Source of the DNA: Miscanthus floridulus
Taxonomy: Eukaryota > Streptophyta > Magnoliopsida > Poales > Poaceae
NCBI RefSeq assembly: GCF_019320115.1
Contig: NC_089584.1
Coordinates: forward strand, 105,081,111-105,145,110
Length of the DNA stretch: 64,000 nucleotides
Direction of reading: 5' to 3'
Below, piece by piece: positions 11,953 through 22,266 of the stretch (within the stretch, counting starts at the first letter, position 1; each line of letters begins with the position of its first letter). The position numbers and the translations under genes are program-made. The notes below the pieces were generated by a model, which had not been told where the DNA came from, searched no databases, and saw only the letters and a list, made by a program, of their open reading frames with translations.

Positions 11953-13500
11953 TTCCAAAATTCAGCACTTTTGTTATCCTGCGAGGTTCTTGGTGACCTT
12001 TACAACTTTTGGGTGCAGATTTTTCTGTGTAGCCTGTAAAGAGATACATGGCATGATAGAGTTAAAGCACCTAACCAGAAGGAACCCCCAATATAGCCAC
12101 CAATAATAATTTAAGGTTTGAGAAAATTGTTAATGTTCAATTGATCACTTATGGAATGGAATTATTAGCTATATAATACTTGGCCTGACTGGAATGAAAT
12201 ACTTTTGTTGGAAACAAAAGAAATAGTCAAGAATTCCAATGAAATTACTTAGTTCAAAATGAGGCTATATAAAATGCTAGTATTTTGTGGATCCAGACAT
12301 ATGTTACCATCACTACAACAAGAACAATTTTACACATAACGGAACTTTCAGACAGTGTAATAGTTTTTTACATGATTAATGTATAATAGTAATGCATATG
12401 ACTACTCTGGCATAAACATATGAGGCTGGGTGGGGATCAAAACGGTCAGAAGAGACCTAAATTGTTTCCGTTTCCATACTTTTCCACAGAAATGAAAACG
12501 AAAATGGTATTGAAGAAAGTGGGTTGTACCACGACATGTCGATATCGGCTAGTAATCGATAATGCAAAGTAAAGAACAGCTACGTGATACTATACATACG
12601 AATGATATGATAACACAGACATGTCAACCGTACATAGGTGATAGACAGTGGTGGATCTAGGATTTTTATATGGGGTATGCGGAACCAAAATTTTCATATG
12701 CAAACCGGTAAAATCCATTTAGCAATTCTGTAAAGTATTGTAAAAATTGTCCCACAATTCAGTACACAATTACTAAATAGCATAATAAGGCTTAAATTAT
12801 CACGCAAATAGTTCAAAACAGCACACTAATAGTTAGGAATATACACGACAATAAAAGGTTAAATGTCAAATAGGATTACAACACTACTTTTTGGGCCTAC
12901 GCTTTCTAATGGCCATGAAAGTCTTAATTACGTCATCTTCATCCATATCATCCAAAATGCCTCTCAATGAACGTGACAAGGCAATCGTCCAAAAGACTAT
13001 TACTCATCTTATTTCTCAGCTTGATTTTGACAAAAAAAAAATCCATTCCAAAAAATGCCCTTCGCCACCTGAAGAAGCATAAGTAATCAACTAATACATG
13101 CCTAATCCCTACTGCATACATCTACAATCTACATCAATTGAACTAAATCAAGAAAAAATCTAACAACAACTAGCTAACCAATTAGATCACATATAAAGGA
13201 AAGTTAGGGTTAGGAACCTGGGGAAAACTTGCTAACAGGAAGAGACTGGAGGGGGGAACCAGAGGGGAGCTGCTCACCAGGCGCTGGGGCCGTGGCCGTC
13301 CGGGACGCCGGTCGCCGGGGACGGGGCGGTCGGGCTGGGAGCCTGGGAGCGGGGACGCTGCGGCTGGGGTGGTGGGGCCGCCGGGGCGGGGTCCGGGGAC
13401 GGACGAGGGGCTCCGGGCAAGGGAGGAGCTCGCCGGGTCGCCGCTATCGCTGGAGCAGGCGAGCGGAGTCGCGAGCGTGAAGCGTCGCGGGTGCGGCAGG
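11953..13500 (-). promoter_or_regulatory. SUA: SUA 5' UTR exons and leader intron
   Basis: Minus-strand leader. A UTR part of the first coding exon runs 11953 to about 12033, with an acceptor ending CTTTACAG. A GC-rich first exon lies at about 13278-13500 with a donor at 13277-13276 (CTG then GTGAGC). The roughly 1.2-kb leader intron contains an old repeat (12640-13080). Upstream, 13540-13620 has GGGCTGGGCCT and GGCCCAT motifs common in promoters of grass housekeeping genes. No TATA box was seen. Confidence 0.6.
12640..13080. repeat. Old DNA-transposon remnant in the SUA leader intron
   Basis: The block starts with a GTGGTGGATCTAGGATTTTT phrase common at the ends of degraded hAT-like grass repeats, then about 400 bp of A/T-rich sequence. 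Family assignment is from memory of the phrase and is weak. No terminal repeats or target duplication were found. Confidence 0.35.
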
Positions 13501-13859
13501 GGAGTGGATGGTTTTTTTTTTAACAGAATAATACTTGTATCTTTATTGGGCTGGGCCTATTGGGATGCCGGACGGCCCATACCCGTGCAGCCCACAGGAT
13601 CCGACCGCGTAGGGCGACGGTGTGTTCTCTCCGAGAGTTTCGGAAACCCACTCCTAAACTTTAGATTTTTTTTAGCAAGATCGAAGAAAACGCTCTCCAA
13701 CGACTCCGTGTTTCAACTCCCAGTCTCTCCGAATCAACGCAACCGCACGGAAATATAGGCACGGGTATGTGTTCGGCTAATCCAAAGATGGAGGGACGTG
13801 GAATAAGAGGAGGGACGTGGAATAAGGAGAAGGACGTGGTTCCCAACGCAAATGTATAA
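13501..13859. other. Upstream flank of SUA
   Basis: No gene. A stretch at about 13630-13700 (GAGAGTTTCGGAAACCCACT, then a T-run and AGCAAGAT) recurs in diverged form at 14390-14440, on the other side of the Tourist MITE. An AAGGA(C)GTGG phrase repeats three times at 13790-13840. Confidence 0.5.
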
Positions 13860-14199
13860 GGGATCGTTTGCATCTCTTTATTTTGGAGGAATAGGTTATT
13901 CGGTTTGAAATTTGATATTTCATAATTTTTTCAAGCTCACGAATAAGCCTATCTCAAATTCATAGGGTGTGAGATGAAATTGTATTCTATAGATCACTAT
14001 ACTATAATTCTACTCTTCAACTTATATCACACTCTTCAACTCACTTCCCTACAATAGAAATGCAACATATAAGTATGTCCCTTGTATACATAACAATAAA
14101 TATATAAATATATTTCATATACAACTATGTTAGCTTAATTAATCTATGTCTAATTTATAATTATTAGAATGAATTTAATTCCAAGGATGAAACAGACCC
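13860..14199. mobile_element. Tourist-type (PIF/Harbinger) MITE
   Basis: The 340-bp A/T-rich element has ends GGGATCGTTTGCATC and GGATGAAACAGACCC, imperfect inverted repeats. It is flanked by a TAA duplication (13857-13859 and 14200-14202). It contains no ORF. Confidence 0.85.
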
Positions 14200-14598
14200 T
14201 AAGAGAATTAGTGTGATTTGAAAATAGTTTGAGATTAATAATGCAAAAAAATTATCTTATATATTTTAGAAATGGGACTTTGAAAACTATTGGAGGACCC
14301 AAACAACTTTGCTCCCAATGTTTTTAGCCACTTCGAAAACTATCGATTTAGCAACTGATTTTTTAGAACTACGTAGTATCTCTAAGAGTTTCCAAAACCC
14401 ACTCACAATCTTGATTTTTTTAGCAAGATTGGGAAAAAAACTTGTCGATGTTTTGTTAACCGACAAGTGAATTTATAAGTGTGTCGCGCTGCTCTAGGAA
14501 GACAATGATAACATCCAAAGACACAAGGAATTATATTAGTTTAAGCCGGAGCCCTACGTCCAGTCACAGAAATAATTCAAGTGCGTGTTTCTCGGTTG
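14200..14598. other. Non-coding spacer
   Basis: Nothing recognisable except the diverged direct repeat at 14390-14440 matching 13630-13700. It may be the remaining half of an older repeat split by the MITE. Confidence 0.5.
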
Positions 14599-14999
14599 AA
14601 TGTGTAGGATCTCTAGTACGCCTAGAGGGGGGTAAATAGGCCTGTAAAAATTTAACTCAAACCATTTGGGTCAAATCTCAATTGATATTCAAAGTGTGGC
14701 ACTACCGCATGCCTAGCCCGACACTGCCGCACTCCCCAAAACAGTGGGAGTTAGCCATAATTTATATGACTCTCTCTGTATAAGATATGGACACATATCA
14801 GCTATATACCATGGCCAGAAACAAATAATCAATACAGACCATGATCATGATACATAAGTTGTCTTTTATAAATCATTTTCATGCACAATATAAAAATTTT
14901 TAACTCTTTTGCCTAGATACTAGTTTATCAAACAGAGGCATGCTAAAATTTAGACCACGTTACGAGAATCAAGTATATTTAGCTCACTACGTAAAGCAC
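14599..14999 (-). repeat. Partial Copia LTR
   Basis: It starts with the CTAGAGGGGGGTAAATAGG phrase found just inside the ends of SIRE-like LTRs. It contains a short palindromic phrase family (CACTACCGCA, CACTGCCGC) also found in this element's interior at 16730-16770 and 18590-18615. The other end of the LTR is missing. Confidence 0.6.
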
Positions 15000-15354
15000 A
15001 AAACCCTCACTCGTTGAGAGGCTTTGTGAAGATATCGGCTAGTTGCTTTTCAGTGCTCACATGACGGATTTCGATATCTTCTTTGGTTTTATGGTCTCTC
15101 AAGAAATGATGACGGATGTCTATGTGCTTAGTTCTAGAGTGGCTTACGGGATTGTTAGCAAGCTTAATAGCACACTCATTGTCACATAATAATAGGATTT
15201 TGGTAAAATAACATCCAAAATCATAAAGAGTTTATTTTATCCAAAGTAGTTAGGCACAACATGCACCGACCGCAACGTACTCGGCCTCGGCAGTGAAAAG
15301 AGCTACACAATTTTGCTTTTTAAAACTCCAAGACACTCGGGATCATCAAAGGAA

Positions 15355-16425
15355 TTAACATGTCCCCAAAGTGTTTTTTCGATCTACTTTGCAACCGGCG
15401 TAATCAGAATCCGAATACCTAAGTAGATCAAACTTAGAGCCCTTAGGATACCACAAACCAAGTTTAGGAGTGTGTACTAGATATCTCAAGATTCTCTTAA
15501 CGGTCACCAAGTGACACTCTTTTGAGTTAGCTTGAAATCGAGCACACATGCACACACTAAGCATAATATCGAGTCTAGATGCGCATAAATAAAGTAAAGA
15601 GCCAATCATGGAACGATATACCTTGGTATCCATGGTTTTCTCTTCAATATTGAGATCAAGATGTCCATTGGTTGGCATGGGAGTTTTGATAGGCTTGGCA
15701 TTCACCATGTCAAACTTTTTGAGCATATCATGGATGTACTTTGTTTGACTAATAAAAGTTCCATCCTTCACTTGCTTGATTTGAAATCCAATGAAGAACT
15801 TCAACTCACCCGTCATGGACATCTCAAATCTCTTCATCATGATCCTACTAAATTCCTCACAAAAAGTATGATTAGTACTATCAAATATTATGTCATCGAC
15901 ATATATTTGACACACAAATATATCTTTAGCAACTTTGTGAGTGAAAAGGGTAGGGTTGGCTTTGCCTATTTCAAAATCTTGTTTAAGCAAAAATTCCTTA
16001 AGGCATTCATACCATGCTCTTGGTGCTTGCTTAAGCCCATAGAGCGTCTTTTGGAGTTTGTAGACATGGTTGGGGAACTTAGGATCTTCAAAACCCGGTG
16101 GTTGCTCAATATAGACAAGTTCTTGAATGAGGCCATTGAGGAATGCACTCTTCACATCCATTTGATATAGCTTGAAATTGTGATAAGCGGCATAGGCTAG
16201 AAGCATTCGGATTGCTTCAAGTCTTGCCACCAGTGCATATATTTCCTCAAAGTCCAAGCACTCTACTTGAGTAAAACCTTGAGCAACCAATCTTGCCTTG
16301 TTTCTTGTCACCACGCCATTCTCATCTTGCTTATTATGGAAGACCCATTTTGGTGTCAATGATATTGGTGTTGGGTCTCTCCACCAAGGTCCACACTTGA
16401 TTTCTTTCGAAATTGTTGAGCTCAT
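15355..16425 (-). pseudogene. Copia reverse transcriptase / RNase H remnant
   Basis: RT copies element RNA into DNA. An open frame of 356 codons carries the Copia RT core: ARLVAQGFTQ, the MDVKSAFLNG motif, LYGLKQAPRAW, and an intact YVDDI catalytic box. The RNase H start (SDSDYAGCKVDRKNT) follows and then degrades (to about 15000), where a TAEAEYVA-like stretch can be traced only through shifted frames. Upstream the frame breaks at about 16430, before a QRDHPVDNIL motif at 16600-16560. The RT core is intact, but the element as a whole cannot encode a polyprotein. Confidence 0.85.
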
Positions 16426-16545
16426 CTTGCATGGCCATCACCCAATCCGGTTCACCAAGTGCTTGGTCAACCTTAAGAGGTTCCAAAGAGGAAACAAACG
16501 AGTAATACTGACAAAAGTTTTACTAAATGTGAACGAGTTATTACC

Positions 16546-18500
16546 CCCTTTCGAAGACTCCTAAGGATGTTGTCAACGGGATGATCCCGTTGTATGTTTG
16601 CCTTGGCCTTTGGATGATCAATGGCCTCTTGTCCATCTTTTGGATCTTCATTATCTTCTTGCTCAAATATGGGTTGTAGGTTCTGTCCTTGAATCAGAAT
16701 TGGACTTGTTGCTGCTATCAGAGGGAGTGCGGCACTGCCGCTCATATGTGCGGCACTACCGCTCTACTGATTTGCAGTAGGGGTCTGCTCCCCCTTAGCA
16801 TCAGGTACGTCAGCGGAACTTTGTTCATCAGCAGCTGGAGGATGGAACCTCCACTTTAGTGACTCGTCTTCTTGATGTCTTATATCACCATAGCCATTGT
16901 TTGATTACTTCACCTTATGGATTCTCCTTCCTACAACACTTGAATCAACTTGTTCCACTGAGAGCCATTAGATTCATCAAATATCATGTCTACCGCTATT
17001 TCAACTCTCCCGGAGGTTTTGTTGAAAACACGATAGGCATGCTCTTTGATCCATAACCAGAAGAAAATCTTCATCAACTTTAGGTGCAAACTTAGAGGTT
17101 TTGGGTTCTTATTAAGTATGAAACACTTGCACCCACACTCTAAAGTAGGACACCTTTGGTTTGTTACCGGTTAGAAGTCATATGAAGTTTCTTCAACTTC
17201 TTGTGTAGGTAGAGGTGGTTGATGGCTTCGCAACCAAAAGAGGTCCGGTGTCTTGTACTCATCTAGTATTGTCCTTGTTATGTCAATTAGTGTACGATTC
17301 TTCCTCTCTACTACACCATTTTTTGTTGAGGGGTGTATGAAGTTGAGAACTCATGCTTGATGCCTTCTTCATCAAGAAACTCCTCAACTTGGGTGTTCTT
17401 GAATTCGGTCCCATATTTGCCTTCTTATTTTCTGTTATGGGGAGACCAAACTCCTTTTGAGCTCTTCTAACAAAGTCTTCACTTTGTCTCTAACTTGACA
17501 CTTATTAAACAAGAAAAATACCCAAGTAAAACAGGGAATAATCATCAACAATAACAAGACCATATTTGTTACCCCCGATACTTATGTAGGTGACCGGTCC
17601 AAAGAAATCCATGTGTATGAGCTCCACTGGTTGCGTCTTGGTCATGATGCTCTTTGATGGGTGGAGGTACACCAACTTGCTTTTCGGCTGACAAGCGCTA
17701 CATATCCTATCTTTCTAAAAGTAAACATTTATTAGTCCAAGGATGTGTTCGTCCTTTTGAAGTTTGGCCAAGTTCCCCTCATCCCAACATGGGCTAGTCG
17801 GCGATGCCAGAGCACCCCATGGCTAGATTTTGCCACTAAATAAGTCTCAAGATTAGCTTACTTTTGTTGAAATCAACTAGGTAAAGCTTGTTCTTTAAAT
17901 GACTCATAAAGACAATAGAGGAATCCTCCCTTTAACAGACTTTCACACCCTTATCCGTAAGAGACAATTGAAGCCCATCTCACATAATTGAGAGACGGAC
18001 AATAAATTGTAACCTAACGAATCAACATGTAAAACATTTGTAATTGAATGCTCAATTGTTTATAGCAACTTTACCAAGACCATCACATCCCCCCTTAGAG
18101 TTATCTCCAAAGAGAATATTTTCATTTGAGTCCATCTTCGGGGTATATGATGAGAAACATACTCCTTTTCTCTGGTCATATGATTTGTACATCCACTATC
18201 AAGCACCCAACTTGACCCACCAGAGGAGTATGTGCTGCAAAACAGATTTAGTTGCTTGATTTAGGTCCCCAATTAGGACTTGGGGCCTTGCATGTTAATC
18301 ACAAGAAATTTAGGAACCCAAATAGAAGTATTCCTATATGTGTTGGCTCTCCTTTCTAACATATTTAGCAACCACTTTCCACTGTTATTGCTCCTTAAAA
18401 TAAAACATGAAGTCAAGCTTTGTCGAGGTGGTTGAAACTTTGGTTGGTAGGCATACTTGTTCATAGTGCCCCACACTGATTCCTTTGGCTTCTATTGAAC
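16546..18500 (-). pseudogene. Copia integrase and protease remnants
   Basis: Shifted minus-strand pieces show integrase sequence: a VEEFLDEEGIKHEFSTSYTP-like stretch at about 17420-17330, then VERKNRTLID-like at about 17320-17270, and a GAG-pre-integrase-like region at 17750-17650. Protease traces lie around 18000-18200. At least one base deletion breaks the frame right at the conserved TPQQNG motif near 17330. Confidence 0.7.
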
Positions 18501-19450
18501 CTATTTCTACTGGAACACTTCTTCTTGGGATTAGTTTGATCAGGAGCAGAATTAGTAGCTTTTCCATTTTTGCGGGGAGCGGCACAACCGACCTTCACTG
18601 CGGCACTGCCGCTGTCTATGCAGGCTAATATATACCAACTTTTTCCTTCCTCTCAAACTTGACACACTCATATCCATTTATGATCTTTCTTCCATTTGTC
18701 TTGGCTCCTGCAGTGTGCCCAAGCCTATACTTATTTGATGGGTGTCTCCCTTGCTTGAATTGAGGTACTTTTGAGTCATTTGCCTTCTTATCACTTACTT
18801 GAGCCTTACCACTCAAGCAGCCTTGCCAATGATCTCATTGAGTCTAGCAATTTCTTTTCTCATTGTCTCCATGTTTGTAAGGTTAGTGGAATAAGCATTT
18901 AAATTAATATTATAACATTTTCTATAATCTTGACTAGTGGAGGTAGTAGAGGCATCCTTTGCATTAGAGGGATGTGAGTTGCTATCCCAAAGAATGTTAT
19001 ATTGCGGCTCAAGTTCTTTGTGCTTTTTATCTAAGTCACAATATTTTTTCTTGAGAGCAATATTTTCTTTCTTTGTGATAGCATGGTCCCCTTGTTCTTT
19101 GGCCAAGGCCTCACGCAAGGATTTCACCTCACTTCTCTCTAATGCAAGAGCTTCCTTACTAGCAATGTAGAGATTCTCTTGTTGGATAAGAGTTTCCTCT
19201 CTAGATTCTAGCTCGGCTTGGACACTCTCTAAGTCCTCCATTAGTTTAGTGATGAATAGTTTGGTCTTTCCACCTAAGTTATTAGTTAATTTATCAATTT
19301 CTTTATCACTAGAGCTGTCACTAATATCACTACTAGAGATATCACTAGGAGGTGGAGGTGGAGAAGCTTTGGCCTTGGATTTAGATTTTATCTTCTCACC
19401 CTTTGCTATAAGACAAATGTGAGGGGAGTAGTGGTTATCATCGGACATGT
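18273..19450 (-). pseudogene. Copia gag C-terminal coiled-coil region
   Basis: An open frame at 19448-18813 (211 codons) encodes an acidic, Ser-rich start (DISSSDISDSSSDKEID), then long heptad-like Glu/Lys/Leu sequence characteristic of SIRE-type gag/spacer regions. A second piece to 18273 (IWVPKFLVINMQGPKS) is the segment usually found before protease. It joins upstream to the zinc knuckle at 21600 if the solo LTR is removed. Confidence 0.7.
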
Positions 19451-19565
19451 TGGTGAAAAGTCTTAGTGAAGAAAATGGCTCATGGATAGCAATGGTTGCA
19501 ACTTTCTCATCTTCTTCACTTGAGCTTTCAATAGATGAATCCCATTCATGCCCAATGTGAGCTTC

Positions 19566-21481
19566 TGAAAGGTCCTAATGGCTAGAGGGGGGGTGAATAG
19601 CTTAATAAAAATTTCTACAACAACACTTAACAAAGTGGTTAGACAATTATGAGGCGAAGCGAGTGTTGCGTTAGCCTACTTAAAATGCAAGCCACCTACC
19701 ACAATTCTAGTTTAGATAGTGTCTATTCACACAATAGCAAAGACACTATTCTATGTTAGTGTGCTCTCAAAGACTAACTAAAGAGCCACACCAACCAAGC
19801 AAGCAAGCTCTCACAACTAGCTACACTAAAGAGCTTGTCAACTAGTTTGCGGTAAAGTAAAGAGAGTGATTAGGATAGTTATACCGCCGTGTAGATGAAG
19901 TACCAATCAATCACAAAGATGAATAACAATGGAGACCAATCACCTCGGAATCAAAGGATGAACACAATGATTTTTACCGAGGTTCACTTGCTTGCCGGCA
20001 AGCTAGTTCTCGTTGTGGTGATTCACTCACTTGGAGGTTCACGCGCTAATTGGCTTCACACGCCAAACCCTCAATAGGGTGCCGCACAACCAACATAAGA
20101 TAAGGATCACACAAGCCACGAGCAATTCACTAAAGTACCTTTTGGCTCTCCGCCGGGGACAAGGTCAAGAACCCCTCATAATCACCACGATTGGAGCCGG
20201 AGACAATCACCACCTCCGCTCGACGATCCTTGCTGCTCCAAGCCATCTAGGTGGCGGCAACCACCAAGAGTAACAAGCGAAATCCGTAGCGAAACACGAT
20301 CACTAAGTGCCTCTAGATGTAATCACTCAAGCAATGCACTTGGATCACTTCCAATCTCACTATGATGATGAATCAATGATGTAGATGAGTGGGAGTTCTT
20401 TGGCTAGGCTCACAAGGTTGCTATGTCAATGAAAATGTGCAAGAGAGCGCCCTTGAGCCGGCCATGGGGCTATAAATAGAGCCCCCATCAAATAGAGCCG
20501 TTGTACCCCTTCACTGGGCAAAACGCGCTATGACCGGACGCTTCGGTCATACTGACCAGACGCTGGCCCTCAGCGTCCGGTCGCCGATGGACACCACGCG
20601 TCACCAGCTTCAAACGCTGTTCGTCAGATTTCAATGGCTACGAAGCTGACCGGACGCTCCGGTCAAAACTGACTGGACGCTGAAGCCCCAGCGTCCGGTC
20701 GTTTCCAGTAAGCTCCCCGAGGCATGTTTTTTCGACCGGACGCGTCCGGTCCACCTTGACCGGACACAGACCAGCGTCCGGTGCTCAACCCTACCCACTG
20801 TGCCGTCTAACAGCTCGACCGGACGTAGTCTTTCAGCGTTCAGTCGCTGAGTGACCCAGCGTCCGGTCAGTAGACCGACGTCAGCGTCATTTCAACCAAC
20901 TCCATTTCAACTCTAACTTCTTCACCCTTGCTCAAATGTGCCAACCACCAAGAATTTTGCATCCGGCGCAATAGAAAAACATTTCAATTTTCCAACCACT
21001 CCATTTCAGCATCATTTTGAGAGAGGGACCCAAACCTATCTCAACCCTGCAAACACCTTGTGCACATGTGTTAGCATATTTTCACAATATATTATCAAGG
21101 GTGTTAGCACTCCACTAGATCCTAAATGCATATATAATGAGTTAGAGCATCTAGTGGCACTTTGATAACCGCATTCCGATACGAGTTTCACCCCTCTTAA
21201 TAGTACGGCTATCAATCCTAAATATGATCACACTCACTAAGTGTCTTGATCACTAAAACAAAATAGCTCCTATGGTTTATACCTTTGCCTTGAGCTTTTT
21301 GTTTTTCTCTTTCTTCATTTCAAGTTTAAGCCCTTGATCATCGCCATGCCATCCCATTGTCATGCTATGATCTTCATTAGCTTCTTCTACTTGAAGTGTG
21401 CTACCTATGTCATGAGCACTTGATAAACTAGGTTAGCACTTAGGGTTTCATCAATTCACCAAAACCAAACTAGAGCTTTCA
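19566..21481 (-). repeat. Solo Copia LTR with perfect target duplication
   Basis: The 1916-bp LTR runs from TGAAAGGTCCTAATGGC to ACTAGAGCTTTCA. GCTTC flanks both sides (19561-19565 and 21482-21486). There is no internal region, so the two LTRs of an inserted element recombined. It lies inside the gag of the surrounding Copia. Orientation is assumed minus from the TGAAAGGTCC end, which in these families is the U5 end. It contains a cluster of GACCGGACGC / GCGTCCGGTC motifs (20530-20880). Confidence 0.9.
20530..20885. repeat. Cluster of GACCGGACGC...GCGTCCGGTC palindromes in the solo LTR
   Basis: About ten half-sites occur within 350 bp. Complete interrupted palindromes include GACCGGACGCTCCGGTC and the perfect GACCGGACGCGTCCGGTC. 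Others are decayed (CTTCGGTC, GACCAGACGC). They lie upstream or downstream of the LTR promoter depending on orientation. Confidence 0.8.
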
Positions 21482-22166
21482 GCTTCTCCCATGTTTTTCT
21501 TGCTCTTTCTCCGGTAGACCTTGTCCTCCTTCTTCACTTTCTTATACTTGTTCTCCTTGATCTCGTATGGGCACTTAGCAATGAAGTGATCGGTGCTTCC
21601 ACAATTATAGCATGTCCTCTTCTTCTTGTTTGGAAACTTCCTCTTTACTACCTTGTACCCTTGCTTCTTCAACCCTTTGTGAAACCTCCTCATAAAGAGA
21701 GCAACACCATCCACTTTCTCATATTGGTCATCATCATGTTCACTCTCACTAGAGGATGAGGTGGTCTCTACCTTTCTTCTTGAACTTGCTTGATTGCTTT
21801 GGGCTTGCTAATTGAAGCTTGTTTGTTGGTCTTGGACTTGCTAGTAGAGCCTTGCTTGTAGAGCCTTGCTTGCTTGATTTGTTGGTCTTGAGAGCTGCAT
21901 CCTTGTTGATCTTGATGTCTTCTAGCTTTGCTTGCAATTCTCCAAGCTTTTTCCTCTCATTTGCTTCTTCTCTTTGCATGTCTATATCATTTGGTGTGAA
22001 GTACTCAAACTTCTTGTCTCTAATTAGAGTTACTACGGTCTTATTTCTTGGTGAATAAACTTCCAACATAATCTTGACAACTTTGTGATCATCTAGCTTA
22101 TCACAACCATAGCCTCTAATCTTGCCCACCATGGTTAGCAACCTATTAAACATCTCTTGTGGCCCT
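21451..22166 (-). pseudogene. Copia gag with zinc knuckle
   Basis: Minus-strand pieces: a UBN2-type gag segment at 22166-21749 (PQEMFNRLLTMVGKIRGYG, then a KVVKIMLEVYSPRNK-like stretch) and a CX2CX4HX4C zinc knuckle CYNCGSTDHFIAKC near 21610. The frame changes near 21750. The N-terminal part is hidden by the N gap. Confidence 0.75.
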
Positions 22167-22266
22167 NNNNNNNNNNNNNNNNNNNNNNNNNNNNNNNNNN
22201 NNNNNNNNNNNNNNNNNNNNNNNNNNNNNNNNNNNNNNNNNNNNNNNNNNNNNNNNNNNNNNNNNN
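22167..22266. other. Assembly gap, 100 N
   Basis: Exactly 100 N, a conventional placeholder for a gap of unknown size. A minus-strand Copia gag ends on its left and a plus-strand gag of another Copia family starts on its right, so both 5' ends are missing. Confidence 0.98.

Larger units (their letters stand above)
14599..22166 (-). mobile_element. Degenerate Ty1/Copia element (SIRE/Maximus-like), interrupted by a solo LTR
   Basis: In minus-strand order: gag with a zinc knuckle (22166-21490), a coiled-coil segment (19450-18813), protease and integrase remnants (18500-17100), RT/RNase H (16430-15000), then a partial LTR from about 14599 (TGTAGGATCTCTAGTACGCC, then CTAGAGGGGGG). The start of the element is lost in the N gap. 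The LTR/internal junction is deleted. Every domain has frameshifts or stops. Confidence 0.85.

Noticed and set aside
13229..13480. A small GC-rich protein gene upstream of SUA
   Set aside because: It overlaps the predicted SUA first UTR exon and donor site, and shows low-complexity Gly/Arg composition.
16560..16600. Palindrome AACGGGATGATCCCGTT here and at about 32155 and 32230 as another regulatory motif
   Set aside because: It encodes the conserved RDHPVDNIL motif of Copia pol in each case, so coding constraint explains it.
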